A stretch of DNA of 64,000 bases, from positions 13,207,579-13,271,578 of the forward strand of contig NC_134935.1 in the NCBI RefSeq assembly GCF_051020765.1, given 5' to 3'. The DNA comes from Lasioglossum baleicum. Lineage: Eukaryota; Arthropoda; Insecta; Hymenoptera; Halictidae. The translations under genes were made by a program, and so were the position numbers. Shown here piece after piece: positions 12,737 to 36,086 of this stretch. Below the pieces are notes generated by a model that saw only the letters and a list, made by a program, of their open reading frames with translations, did not search any database and was not told the DNA's origin. Numbering within the stretch: position 1 is the first letter of the stretch; each line of letters begins with the position of its first letter.

Positions 12737-13899
12737 TAGTGCAGTTGCCTCGGTCGATATTCCTGTCCGCTTTCATCGTAACTATAGCAACGCCGGATCA
12801 CGAAGAGACCTTCCGAACCCGTCTGTTCCGAATAAAGATTTGTCTTTAATTATAATCTTTGCAGACTGGCCCAGGAAGCCTGACGTCTTTCGGTTACAGC
12901 TGCAGTCGCCGCCGCCGCCGGCCCGCCTCGGTCCGGCCCGGGTTTCTGCGCCCTCTCCAGAACGTAACGACTCCTTTGTGCCCCGCAATCAGACATCCCT
13001 CTTTGCCCATCCACCCCCTCTACTATCATCCAAGTATGTTCGTTCTTTCGCAACGAGAAATCTCAATTTCGGGCATTAATTTTTTAACGACTCGTTAGCC
13101 TTTTGTAACCCGCCCTTTGTCGGCTGATCGCGTGCGAACGGACCGAGGCAACTCGAACACGAAATGATCCACGCTTGCTGCATAGAGATTAAATGGTATA
13201 TGTTCATCTACTGCTGATGAACCTTTCTTAACCCTTTCCACTGAAATATGGTGGTCCCGAGGCAACACTAAAAATCGCGGTACCGTAATTGAAAACAATT
13301 TTGGCGTTGCCGTAGCTGTTTAGGTCTGCGAGTTTCTGGAAAGTCGAATGTGCTGTGAGCAAATGTAATTTCGTATACAGAAAATAAGAAGTATGACTGA
13401 AAACATTTTTATGCTAGTGAATAGCTGCTGAATAAATATAAAAAATTCACAATTTAATCATTTAACGTTAAGAGCAACGAAGACATTTCAGGTTCAAATG
13501 CGAGTCAACCCACGCAGTATACATAGTAGTTCAGTATACGAAGAGATTGCAGTCTGGAGCAGCGACGTTATGGGGCAGACAGTCCCAGTTTCTGCATCAT
13601 TCGCATTTCCATTTGTCGCCGAACCAGTAGCTGGAAAACGTCGGAGAACGCGCGGCGTCTTCCTCAGACAGACATTTGTTTATTTCGCCGAGTTCGTCGA
13701 TGATTAAGGCTTCCTACACTCGTCTAATTGAGCCGTCACAGGTTTTGCAGATAAGGTTCTGCACGCACGCACACTCTATTTCGGGCGTACAATAACGCTG
13801 GGGACGTTGCGTGCAAAATTATCTGACACTGTGCTATTATAGCCGGCAGTCATCCCTCGATCTCAACGAGCAGAATCTCTAGAGAGAGACACGCGAAGC

Positions 13900-13903
<4 letters not shown>

Positions 13904-13954
<51 letters not shown>
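13904..13954. repeat. (GA)n microsatellite
   Basis: About 25 uninterrupted AG dinucleotides, about 1.2 kb from the similar tract at 12685. The minus-strand frame through it encodes only a Leu/Ser run and is not a gene. Confidence 0.95.
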
Positions 13955-13957
<3 letters not shown>

Positions 13958-16900
13958 TAGCAAGAGACCACGGGACAATCAGTAGAATGGGACAAGAAGG
14001 AACGGAGAAGTTGAGAGGGTGTCTGCAAAATGGGTTTGCGAAGGGTGTGGGTGGCAGAAGGAAGGAAAACGGAGGGTTTACGTTTATCTGCGGCGGAGAT
14101 CCATAAACTAATTCCATTAAGTTAAGACTAAGGATTAACGAATGACGCACAGTCACGTATAGGCTGCCCGGTAAGAACTGTAATTAGATATCCTTCGACG
14201 GGAATGATTTCGACACGTGAATCCGCTCGACCGAGTTTTCAGAACTTCAGAACAACGGACAGCCCTCTTTGCACCCGCAGGATCACCGCCATGAACCAAA
14301 TCGAGGACTGAGAACATCGCTAGGAACGTTGTTGTCTTTGAATTGTGAGGTTCCGCTGGTTCTGGCAAAATGTTCGAGCGTTACTCATTTTCCGATTAAT
14401 CCAGATAAATTCCAGAAAATAAAAAGCATTTACAACTATCATACGTCGTTATAAAAAATTCCTGAACTAACAATATTATTCCTTCCGCGTTAAGCGACCA
14501 AAAAGAAAAGCGTCGTGTTTAAACCATTTTCGCTTTAAATTAAATTCTCTAAAGAACATGAATATTCATGCTAATTCGTATAAAGCAGACAGTGGCCGAC
14601 ACCACTTATTTCAGATTCATTTTTCGCCAACAAATACCGCGAGTGCTCTTACCGCAGAATCATCTCGAAAGTGGGAACGAATGCAAAACGAACGCGGTTA
14701 TTCATAAACCGTGGCGCACGAGACGACGACGCAGCGAGAAAATGAGACGGGCGTTAAATCAGAGGAGAATGCATCGGCGAAGACGCGACACTTTTAAAAC
14801 TCGGGCCCCATAATCATCAATTATCACTATCCGCCGCGCATAATTCCACGCGATAACGAGACCGTCGGAGTTACAATACTAAGATCCGCAATAAGCCCAG
14901 CTCCGAATTTAATTAGCTCCGAATTCAGCAGGCTGGTCGAAGCTGAAATCCCTGCGTTAAAGTTCTGAACACTTTTAATTTAAATCCGGTTCATATCTGG
15001 AGCAGAGAGGAAAATAGCGTCGGATGGCACCGTGAATAACATCATACAAACGGTGTCCCATTAATTAAATTCCTATCCAAGGAGTTTAGCTACCCTTCTC
15101 GGCGGAGAAGCCTGGCGACAACCATCGGCGGCCCTCAAACCGTTCATTAGGTCTGAATGGTACGAGCGATATCGAAAATAGTTTCGTTCTGAATTTGCGT
15201 TCAAAGGGTGTCACGGAATTGAAGGTTTTGTGTCAGTTGTGGGGCGAGCAACGACGGAGAATTGCAGGAAGACACGGGGCTTTCGAAGCCCGTGAATAGA
15301 AGAACGGGCTAGGACAAATTCGAGTCACGCTTATCGCATCGACATCTGCCCCGGCGAACATAATTTTCACTATCCGGGAAAGGGAGCCGGTAAGCTCGGT
15401 TGCCTCCGTAATCCCGAACCATGAAATATTTACATGGTATTTCGCCAAAGGGAAATCTCATTATCGAAATTCCCTAAAAAATGTCCCTCGAACAAGAAGA
15501 CCCGAAACCATTGTTCCTTTACACCGGGGAATGGGTATTTACTATTTACGTTGGACACTTTGCTGAGCGATTGAAGGATTTGAAAAGAGATAAAGAGCTC
15601 CACTGTTCATGTCATATCATTGGAATAGTATTAGTTGTAAATGCATTAGAAACGACAGTACTGATTATAATATGATGTACTTTATTTCCTAACCTCTTTA
15701 AGGAGCATTTAGCATTTTTCTAACAAGAGGTTAATAACTTTTTCGTTTCTACTCATTTTTATAAATCTTGTGCCAACATATATATTCGTCATGAGACCAA
15801 ACACTTGTTTAATTCACGATTTAGTAGGACCTCGATTATCCGAACTGATATATGAATTCTTGATTAACCAAATACAAGTTTCACATGTAAATAGATAGAT
15901 AATAGATTTATCGAATAATTCGCCTTTGATGTATCTTTGCAATTTCAATAATCGTAAATTTATATAGTGATTGCGAATCTGCTAAAAATTGAAGCTAAAA
16001 TCTCGCGAATAAATCGAACAAAAAGACTTAAAAGAACTTCTTAAAAGAACCTCGCAGTTAGGCGACACCAAGTACAGATGAGCAATTAAAAATCCTTTAG
16101 AAATCGGTACACCGGTTGCAGAAGGCAAGCCGGATCCACGGTTCCGCAATCGTTACATCAGGAAAACGGTGGTACTTGCACCGGGTCGAACAAAGAGGCT
16201 CGGTGGATGAAAAACAATACCATTCTAACGAGAATCGTCAAAGAAGATGCACCATCGTGCTCTGTACTCCCGTTCCTGTGCCTTAATTCAACGAGAAAGC
16301 GTTTTGCCGTGGCGCGGTGTCACGCGATGTGTAACAACACGCTCGCCGTTGCGCGTCGTCGTCTGGTCGGGAGTATAATGGATACAATAAATGCACAGTG
16401 TCGCTCGAAAGAGACGACAGGATAGGTGGCGACTGGCTAGAGTCAAAAGTGTAAAAGCTTGCACTTTCCAGCCGATTTCACCCTTTCGCTTTTAACTGCA
16501 ACGAAGACCTACATGCACAGTTCACGGAGCATTTTAACTTACAGCTCGAGCGTACGTGGTCAGAGCATGTACGAGTATCAGGTATCCGAAGAATGGAGGA
16601 CTCGAATTGAAGCTAAATCCGATTTAGATCAGGGGTAGTCATTGTGCCAGATCTATAATCTCTTCAAAAGCTCTCGGCATCGTAATTGGAGCGTGTCCTT
16701 TCTTCCTTGTTTCTGTTCTTCCCTACCCTACTTTCCTTCCACCCCTTTTTCCATATGCTACTCTGATTCTTGCGAAATAAACGGTCTTTACATCGCGCAC
16801 TCGAGCGATCGCTAAACGGGATGCACTGTGGTTATGCACAGTCCGATTTTCGATGCGTTTTGAATGCGTACGAACCGCTCATTCGGCTAAACGACTCGAT

Positions 16901-19900
16901 CGCATTGAGACAAATGAGGTTGTTCGCGTTCAATCGCGAACGCAAATTGGTCCATTCGTTTTGATATTTTCCTGCGATCCATTGTGGTTCAATATGCAAT
17001 TCGAACCGCGCAAGATTAGTTTTATTTCTACGCATTCATCACTATGATTTTGTGTACAAGCAGTTGAAATATTTGTTTGCAACTTTAAGATATTTCCCTC
17101 CAAATATTTTCTCATTTTTTAATTGGTTGCTTCTTCCGCTTATTTCGATATACAAGTAAAGGAAATACTTGGCTGCTAGTTGATTAATATTCTACACTTC
17201 ATTTTCCAATGTTGTCGCCTTTTCGGAATAACGATCAAAATTATTTAAGATACACAGTAAACGTCAATCTGAAATTTGATGTCCAGGAAAAACGTAGTTG
17301 TAAGAACGATTCAGGCGTGTTCAAGGCGCATTTAATCAAGCGAGACGACGTCGTATGCAATTGCAAATTGCACGCAGCATAACCGCACCCATATCCGCGT
17401 ACAGTAGCCAATGGATTGTAGATTTCAATAAAGCAACGACCAACCAACGTTTCGGGTTTCCACCGGCTATTACGATGCACGGTAACCGTTCGATTCATCT
17501 TTAGAATCGTGGTGGACGGCAGCCTTCCTTCTGTAATTACATCTTCTAATTGTGCGCCATGCACTTTATTCGAAGCCGGACGTTTATAGGAATGCCCATT
17601 TTCATGGGGCTGTTCGCGAAGTCCTGAATCGGCGAAAAATTTATTTCGTTGCGACACACTCGCCAAGGTTAGTGCACAATAAAAACTTTTTTAATCTTGG
17701 TTAAATGTGCTTGCAGCACATACCGAAACCTACATAACACCGGCTGTTTTATGGACGTATTAACTCGGCGCACTGGACTGTTATTCAACATATTAGGTTT
17801 AGGTGTTTTTTGAGTAATTTAGTACGTGTATAAATTATATATCTAATATTGTCCACCGGGCGATACTTTATCGCTTGTTTTAACATTTAACTGCACGGAT
17901 AAATCTAAAAAATTCACTGTACCGAACGGAGTGTTGTCAAGCGTTCAGTTTATTCGATAATACTCTGCAGTTTTCCGATAGGAATTTAAGTGAATGCATG
18001 TCAGATAAAAATGTGCCACATTACAACTAATAATTCTATCAATTTATCCTAACTAAGATGGCAAAACTCTATTCAATATTTAAACACTTAATTTATATCT
18101 CAACTTGATTAATTGCCGATCGATGTTCATAACATCTTTTTTGTCGTTATAAGTATATTTCCAAAGATGAAAAAGCGTCCAAAGCAAGCCAGCTAAATAA
18201 TTAATCATTTTAACTATAGCCTCGTCATGTTATCCTCTTTTTCTACCCACCATTTATATTTTTCATTCATCCGCTAGCGTAATAAATTCTCCTTTATAGA
18301 CTTCCGTTCGAAATATTAATTCCACCCACGCCGTCCGCTATCTGATGCACAAAATTCCGGTATTGTGCGCTTGATGGGTGAATGTGTAACCAACAATCGC
18401 GATGGTGAATCTCAGCGAACCGTAGTTGACCATTAGCGCCATTCAAGACGCGCCAGAAACTGGGCATTAATTTCTAATTAACGTCTAACTGATACAGGCG
18501 GAGGGTTCGCTTGGAACGTCGTATCAGTGCTGGGCCAGTTCTGTTTCTGTGTTCCGTGTTACGTGTGCGAACACACGGCCAACACGAACACATACACTAA
18601 CGCGTACAAAGGAAAGCGTTATTTGGGCGGCCGCTTTTATGAATTCTCGAGCAAAGTTCATGGTTCTCTGCATTACGCCGCGTTAAAACATACTTCTACG
18701 CGATGAAAGAAAAGAAGACACCGGGCGCCGCTTTTGAAAGTGGCGTAAATACTAATTACTTTCGCGGCCCTGGTTATGCAACTGGGGTCGAGCGTTTTCG
18801 CACCGAGGACATAAAGAAGAGGCAAGGAAAAAGGGAGAACGAGACGTGAAAAGAGCTGGCTTCCGCCCTTCCGCGCGATAATATACAAGGTGATTCAAGG
18901 AACTGGGACAGGCTGTAGCTCTTTAATGAACGAACGTCAAGGGAAAGACCAACGGCGAAGGATTTTCGACGATCTAACGAGATCTGTGCACGTGCACGTC
19001 CTTTCAAAAATCGAGCGCAACGACACCACCGTGAAGTACGAGTGGTTCAAGCATCTACGAAGTGTGATAAAATACAAACCGAACTCTGTCAGTCTCCTCG
19101 CGACGATACCAGATCAGATGCAGCTACTTCTCCATTCCCTTGTCCATCAGATTGCAAATTTTCATTCAGGATATCTTAACGCGTCCCGTATACAATTTAG
19201 TAGAAATATGATCGAGTGGGAGTACTACGTTAGAGTACAAGGAAGAGTCGCCAGATCAGGGGAATTGACTTGAATTGAGGAGAATAGTCACGTGATATTG
19301 TGACACCCGCACGACAGAGACAGTAGAAGGGGAACGTAGAGAGTGGAGAAACAATTCTGATTCTAGCGATTCTGGTGCAAGGCCGTTCGGATGACTTTGC
19401 ACGTGAATACAGATCTACTAAATTGTTCATAACACATATTGATACGTTCAAAGGAGCGAGAAACAACAGAGACAGACATCGACAGAGTCCGATTTCTTTT
19501 TGACCACACCTCGTAGATTTGAAACGAACTCTGTGTCCCCGTGCATTGATTTTTCCCCTCGCAGAAACAGAGAAACAGGAGAGACAACGAGCACAACTCG
19601 TTTCCAAGCGAGTTTTCCCGAGGAAAATGGTAAAACGTTGACTTCCTTTATGACAATCGCGAATAGCGTAAACAAGAAGGATCCAGGAAAAGAAATTGTC
19701 ATAAATTCAGTACATCAGGAGAGCTTGACTTTTTAATCTTCATTCCGCTCCTCTGAAATTGCTTTGTTTGAAGGAAGAATATACCTGGGCTAACCCCTCG
19801 CAACTTTGTCCCCTGTTAACTCTTTTCCCAGTCGTATTTAGAAAGGACTTGTACAGTCTGCCCTAGTTTCGACGATCTGCTGTGTACACTCCAGCCATTC

Positions 19901-22900
19901 AAAAGTTCGGGGTCACTATCTCACCTTTCACCCAGTTAGCGATTCTTAACATTCGATGAACAATTTTTCTGCTACCACTTCGGCCGCTCCAGCCCTCTTC
20001 CGGCAAGTTACCAAACACGTTCTCATTTTCGAACAGTGGCGCATAGTGTATACTCCCCTCTTTAGAAGTTCGTAACTCGCCTCAGTAAATATGCTACGAG
20101 CGGAAACTGGTCTCGCAAAATGTCATGAGAAGATTAGTTTCAATTAATCTTTTATGCGCTGAAGAGAGCATGAAATCTGCACTTTTCATTCTGCTTGTTA
20201 GTAATACAATTGTCCCTGTTCCTTTTGTCAAACAAAAAATGTATCATATTTTAAAAATTATAAATATCATATATTCCATTTTTATAAGGGTTCAGTGTTA
20301 AAAGTTCATGAACCCTTCTTCTGGTCGCGTCTATTTATTTCCTACGAAACAATTGACTCTCGGTTCAACTTTCGCTTGTATTGATACGTGATCCGGACTT
20401 CTTGAAAAACGGTGTAATCTTCTAAAGTGAAAATGTTGTTCTTCTAGAAATCGAGTAAACTGGAGCGTGACTGCCGCCCTCCAAGACATAGTTAGCTGGC
20501 CAAATATCTACAGGTTGTTCATTGTTCCATGTGGGTTATTCAATACAAACGTGCTGATTTCATTAAACGTTGTCCCTGGCCAACAGCCAGAACATTTACA
20601 CCGCTCGGGAACACAGAAATTGCAAAAGTTTCCGTCCCCGCTGTACCAGGTGTTTCTCAAAAACATAAACAGACCAAATGCAAATTCCGAATCCGTGTTA
20701 TAGGCTACTGATCTGTACAATGTCCCGTAACAGGTTGTACCAGAAAGGAATTGGTATTCGAACACGAGTGCTCACTTGAAAACAGGAGTAAGCCTCTCAG
20801 GCATTAATGCTGATACATTTTATACGCTGATGTTTGGTAGTTTAATCACTCAATCACATATTAAAATTGTGAAAAATGAAAATTCTATTTTTATAGATAG
20901 AATCTATTTTTATTAGAATTATTATTTTGTAACCACCGACCTGGGAATAAATCATAACTGGTTCTAATATTTATAATTATATATAGTTTAGTTTAGTTAT
21001 ATAGTTATATATAGTTCTCTCCAAAAAACGCAGCTGTATTTTCGACTATTGAAAATGTTCAGCACACTTTTGCGGAATTAATCCCGAATGCAGCATCCCG
21101 GAAAAAGTATCATATGTACAAAAGACATGGTGCCACGAAAAACGAGTGAAAAATTTCCGTGGAAAACGTGTTTCCACAAAGGTTGAAATGAATATGAAAT
21201 ATGTATAAATAAAATTGAATAGATGGATATTGTGGGCATTGTTAAAGCCTTCAACAATATTAATTCTTGCGTTTTGTTTATGAAAATGTTACACGAGTGT
21301 AATTAAAAGAACTGTTTTTTGCGTCAATTTCTATCTGCGCAATATACAAGTCCCCAGAGTTACACGTTCACTCTTATAATCGAATTAACCGAAACAGCGT
21401 ACTGCGCATACAATATTATGAACCTCGCCCAAGTTATCTCATTATGATAATAATGATAATAACAGTTACAGCATCATGGGTACTATGATATTCGCCCCTG
21501 GGCAGCTTTTGCCGTAATACAATAAAATATTAGTAAAATGAGCAAGCTACGTCATTCTTTAAAAATCGCACAGTTGTTTTTGAGGAGAACAAGGGTAAAA
21601 TTGGGGTGAAATGGAAAACGTAGCAGAAATGTGCAAGAACGCTGATTCCCTTCGGTGCAATCACCTACTTGACGCAGTGTATAAGATGTACACGATAATA
21701 TATGGCGAAGTGGTTAACACGCCCCCTAATGGGATTGCGAATGGGAAAGTCCGCCTTTCGCGAGTCTTAACGAATATCGATGAATAATCAACTCACCCCG
21801 GGTATGACGATACACCCAATACAACCGTTAAAACATGCTCCCCGGTAAATTGAAATTCACGGCAGCCATGATATTACAGTGGAAACAGTAGTATTCGTAA
21901 ACCGAAACGTTCCCAGATGTTGTTTACTCGGCGCGTGCATACATGAAATTGCTAAACAAAGTCGATGGGGAGTGAACGTTAATGTGGTAACAATTTCGTA
22001 ATCGCCCGGTAGTATATAAATCAATAAAAGACGAAACCACTCGGCCGGTTGGACAACCGCCGTGGCTCACCCCCTGGGATTTAATAAGAGTTACACGCGA
22101 TTCGAGCTTAATCTCATCAAACTGATAATTACCGTCTCCTCTGCTTCCTCGTACCGAATTAAAAAGGTCTGGGGAAAGCACGTGAGATGGGTTTGCTTTG
22201 ATGGTGGCTTGGGACTGTGTTATGCTATACGTTCACTTGAAAATTGGCAATAGATACGAAGATCGTATAGAGTTAAATTAATTGACTAAGGCTATTTCAT
22301 TCACTGGATTCATCTGTTCCCTCAATTTGCGTCTTACGTTGTTGACTGTGACACTGTGCGCCGTGCAACGAGGGTTAAACCGTCTGACGCAGTTCCCTAA
22401 AACAGTTTTTCACGCTTCGGAATACTTTTTCCATTGGACCTGCAGTGCTGCAGCAAAACGATTAAGTGAAAGTAGCATGATAGCCTCGCGGTGTAAAATC
22501 CGGCTGTTCACGGCGGCAACGCGCGAAAATTCAGAAAGCACAAGAAGTAGATCGCGCGCGCCGCGCCGCGCCGGGTCGCTTGGTTTTACAACTTGGAAAT
22601 TTCATGACATACTCGATAGCCCCCGTCTCTAAGTTGCATTGTAAGGCTCATTGTGGGTAGCTCGGCGTGCGGTAATATCGCCGTTTATAGGTTCCTCCGT
22701 TGCCACCGGAATACAATGTGTAATATATCCGCCACGGGAGAAACGTGCAGATCCAAGAAGCGGGAGTATTGTTCGCGTATCGTTCCGATACGGCGGACGT
22801 GTTAAATGTGATTATTCGTCGTCCACAGATCTCTGGTCCCTTATGTACGACCGGTGGCCGTCCCCGGTAGGATCGCTTCAGGATCAGGTTGCTCCCGTTT

Positions 22901-25900
22901 CTCTTCTCCTCAGGCTGCCACAGCGTACACACATTTTTCTCTCGTCTCTTCGTCGTGCGTTCTTTTCCCTGTGACTTGGCCAGGCGGCGGCAGCGGCGGC
23001 TGTGGCTGCTCCCTTGCATTTTTTCGCCGTCTCGTTCTCGAAGCAGCACGGCAGCTCGGAATCGCAACAGCCAGTGAACGCGGCCAGCGACGACAGTTTT
23101 ATTCTGAAGATTGGCGGCCAATGGCGCGTAAACTTGCGGGGGAAACATCACGAAACTGCGATGGATTCGAGAGAGCTGTGCGAGTAGTCGAGCCCCGGCA
23201 TCGAGGAGGCTATTCACGTTGAAAGGTGCGAGAACCGACCGAGACTCTCTCTCCGGCTGATGTTTATTCTCCGGTACTTCGTCTGAGCCCGCGTAACAAC
23301 GTTTCCCAGACGTTATTCTCGGAACAGGAACCCTTCATCAATTTCTTCGCCAGTTCTGGGCCAGTTTCTCCGTGGCAACTCCCGTCGGCGAAGCCTGCGG
23401 TATCGCGGCCGTGTCAACGCGCTCTCCCGCCTCTCTTTCTCGTTCCGTAAATTGTGCTTCCCTTTATTCGGTTTCCCCTTTTTCCGCGGCCGCGAGGAAA
23501 TAAAACGCCTGCCTCCCACGCCTCGCCCTCACTCTCTTGCCCTCTACCTCTCTCTTTCTATTTCTCTTTCTTTCCCTCTCACGTCGATTATTCAAAGTTC
23601 ATTGTTCGCCAAAGGAGCGGCCGCAATTACGGAACTTCAATATTTTCGTTCGAAACGAATTGCCCTCTAGGAAGCGGAATCGTTTGCGGATAGATTTTAT
23701 TCAAGCAGGTATAATGGATGCGGCCGAATTCATGAATAAAGTTTTTACTTTAATCATAGGAGTACCTCTATTTCCTCGTTTCTCGTTCTTTTTTTTTCTC
23801 GCCATTCACGGCAGTTTTCCCAAGGACGAGAAAGCAGAATGAAATCTTTCTAGAGATCCAGTGGAATTGAAAGCCATGGGTTATCATCTGTTTCTCTTAC
23901 CTTGTCTCGCGATTTCCTTCGTCCGAGGCTCTGCGCTACGATGGTGCTTATTCCAATCTCTCCCTCTCTCTCTCTTTTTGTATTCCCAGCTTTTCTTTCA
24001 CCACTGACCTAGGTTCTTAAATTTTATATTTCTTGCCAGACCCTTGTTTGTCACCCTCCTGGCAGGGAAACCATGCGTTAAACGAATATCGATGGTATTG
24101 GAGGGTACCTGGCCAGGGCGATAATGGACTCAATTTCGCGGCAGTAGGGCGCCAGTCGTTTGGATTTCTCACGTCCCGACAGTCTATCGATTCCCCTGGT
24201 GAAGCTCTCAGTGATTTCCTGGTCGACCACCATTGTGGAATTGTCATATCTTTCAACCACTGCCACACAATCTTCCAATAGAGGCTACAAACACTCGCGT
24301 TTCTTGTCATGTTCTGCCCATTGTTCGCATTGTAAGTTATACCCAAGTAACGATGTTGTGAATCTGCCTGCCCCCTAACTCGGCGCTGTCACCGGTATCG
24401 GTTGTAAAGTTGAATAGAACACGTGTACATTGATCCGCCGTAAATTATACCAACCTTCTTTCCCATCAATGGAACGCTTCACCTTGGAAAATCTTATGGC
24501 GCGATTAATCCAAACGAACGAATGCTCCTTCGGCCCCCACTTCAACAAATTCGTACTCATTGAAATGTCAAACGCGAGCGAATGTTTTAAAAAATGTAAG
24601 AATTAAAGAGTGTGCTCGCGCAATGCGGATAGATAATGGCACAGCAATCAAACCGCAAATGCGTGTGCTTTTATAGCACAGTTTATTTCAATTATAGCAC
24701 AGTAAATTTCAGAAAATTTACAAGGCGCTTTGAGCGCATTAAATACTCTTTTCAGTACCAAAGACGATAGCAAAAGTATTTTACACAACAGCATACTACT
24801 TCATTACGGAACGGGTTCATCATAAACAGAAATGTTACGAACATTTTGGATTCAAAAAATTCTGTTTTAATTAGTCTCCACATACTTTAAAAGCCTCGAA
24901 TTAAACCGTGACTTGTGCATATATTCGCCAGCGGCGACAGAGCAAAAACCGATAGATCACTCATTGATATTTATTGCAGCAACACGCCGATACCCATAAA
25001 GTCAGGGTGCAAGAAACGCAGGTCGCATAAAGCAGAATTGAATTTCCGCGTCCCCGCGAACGACGCTATTAAATTCAATAAAATATACAAACGGATAAAC
25101 AGGCGGTAGTAAAAGTAAAACAGCGACGTCATAGATGTAACATTTTAACGAGGCCGGGACAGTGGAAGCAGTTTCAAAGTATAGTAAAACCGACAAACTA
25201 TGGAGACTCCGTTTTCGAATCCGATTCTCTTTGAAGTCTGGCAACAATCGTCGAGGGGCTGTTTTATCGCGTTACACTGCTGCATCGGTTGTTCCGATCC
25301 CGTTTTTGATCTCGTCGGAGCGACGAGGTGCAAATGTGCCAGGAATAACACTGAGAGTTAAGACGAATTTAGACTTTTCACCTGGGATGTACAGATTGTT
25401 TTCAGGAAGGTGTACAGATAGTTTTCATCCGAAGTAGTTATTCAAAGTAATTAGCGAACAATATACTACGAATCTTCAGAACGATTCCGCTCGTTAGACG
25501 ACGCGCGACGCTCACCACATACCAACATGGCAGCGCCCTTACCTGTGAAAATCGCTGAACTTTAGACATGAATAACTTTGGAACCAGTGGATTCCTAAGA
25601 TTAAAACTTGGGTTTTCAATATTTTTTCGTCAAAATCTACAGGATTATCTAACAAAAAGTTAAAAATTTCTGGTTTCCTCAAATGAAATTAAACCAGTAT
25701 GTGTTGTACATCCAAAGTGAAGAAGTGTAAATTTGCCGTAACACTCGCGTTTTGCAGCGATCGATCATCCGTTGATTACACTTTCGCATGCACGTATTTA
25801 AGTTCATCCGTACGGGAGAAGGAGCTGGAAAGTTCGGTCTCCTATACGTAGGAAAAAATTATTCTTCCCGATGACTTTCCGGCATCGAGCGAGTGGTCTT

Positions 25901-27349
25901 CCGAAAGAAACACAAAAGGGAAAAAGAAAGTCGGATACCGCGAGGAAGACAACCGCGAAACTTTTCGTCCCCTCCCGATATTGGAGGAGAACAAAACTGG
26001 GACGAACTTTAGATGAGGGAATATCGATATCATCGGCGAAAGGAGACAGTATTATTCTTCCGTCGAAGATTATGAAACTAGAAAGCATCTCTCAAGAGAG
26101 AAAGAGAGAGAGACAGAGACAGAGAAAAAGGGAGGGAGAAAGAAAGAGTGAGAGCTCTTTTCCAAAGCGAAACGGAAAGGAAGAAGAGCCCCCCGTGTGA
26201 TTTCACGGAACGATATCCAGCCGTGGAGCTTTTTGCGAATCGTCATTAGGTTTACGATCCTGCCTGACGGATTTACACGGACCGTCCGGTAATAGGTCGT
26301 GGAAGAAGGTGACGATAAATTTCATATTCTAGTGCTGCCGCTAGATTCGCGGATCGTCTCGCCTCGCCTCGAAATGACCCTGTAATTTAATGCGCGTTTT
26401 GCAAGAGGCATCTGTTTATACACTTCCTACGACGTGTCCGCGGAGCCAATCATATTTTCATGGCGGGAAAGTAAGTACGCCTCGTTACCATGCTTTCTCG
26501 GTCGCTTGCTCCTCCTCGATGTAAATTCTCCGCTCTTTTTTTCCTTCTCCTCCACCTCCTACCCATTCTCTTTTGCTCAATGTACCGTATACGGTAAAAC
26601 CACCATTACCCGAACTAACGCCGAGACGTAAACGCTCGTCAAAATGAATTCTTCGGATAATAATACTATAACTTTCTCCGACGTTCGACCACATCCCCAG
26701 ACGGAATTAAACGGTAAATGTTACCGTAAAACCTTGACGGAGAAAGTACTCTGTTGAGTCGTGATCTGTCTTCGGAATCTCGTCGCAAAAACGGTGCCCG
26801 CTGCCTAACCGACCAGAGAACTGCCCTAAGTCCGAGAACTAACTTTGGACAGCGGTGATCTAACGCCGCGTGGCGAGGCTTTAGAAACTGGAGACAACGA
26901 GTTTACAGAGAAAGAAACTACACAGTTGCTGCCATTTGTACGCGGTAGCTCTAACGAGGTCGAAAACTGACGATGTTGGAGACAAAACCAGTTTGCTATT
27001 ACTCATTGTACGTGTCCATTTAATTTTGTTGATAACTGTAGGTACTTTTAAGAGCGTACTTTAGGTAGGTACTAGGTACCCTCAGGTATTCCTAATTTAA
27101 CCTTAAAACTAATTAAAACATAAGGTTTTATCTCGTATTCAAATGAAGAAAATGTTTCAGACTGCATGAGGTTTAGGCTCGAAATCGCCTAAAGTTGTCA
27201 GCAAAGTGTTAAAGTTCTCTTACCTTTAAAATATTATAACTTGACCTATTATAGCATCCCCTTTAGGTTCTCCACCCGTCATTTTGTTTTCACAGCGAAT
27301 GCGAAGATTAACGCTGTGGTAAATATTCGGACAGATTCCGGGAGTATTA

Positions 27350-36086
<8,737 letters not shown>

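Noticed and set aside
13863..14156. Ser/Leu-rich frame
   Set aside because: Dominated by the (GA)n microsatellite.
22648..23222. Overlapping 189-codon minus and 122-codon plus frames
   Set aside because: CpG-rich block with open frames on both strands and no recognised motif; no splice context supporting either.
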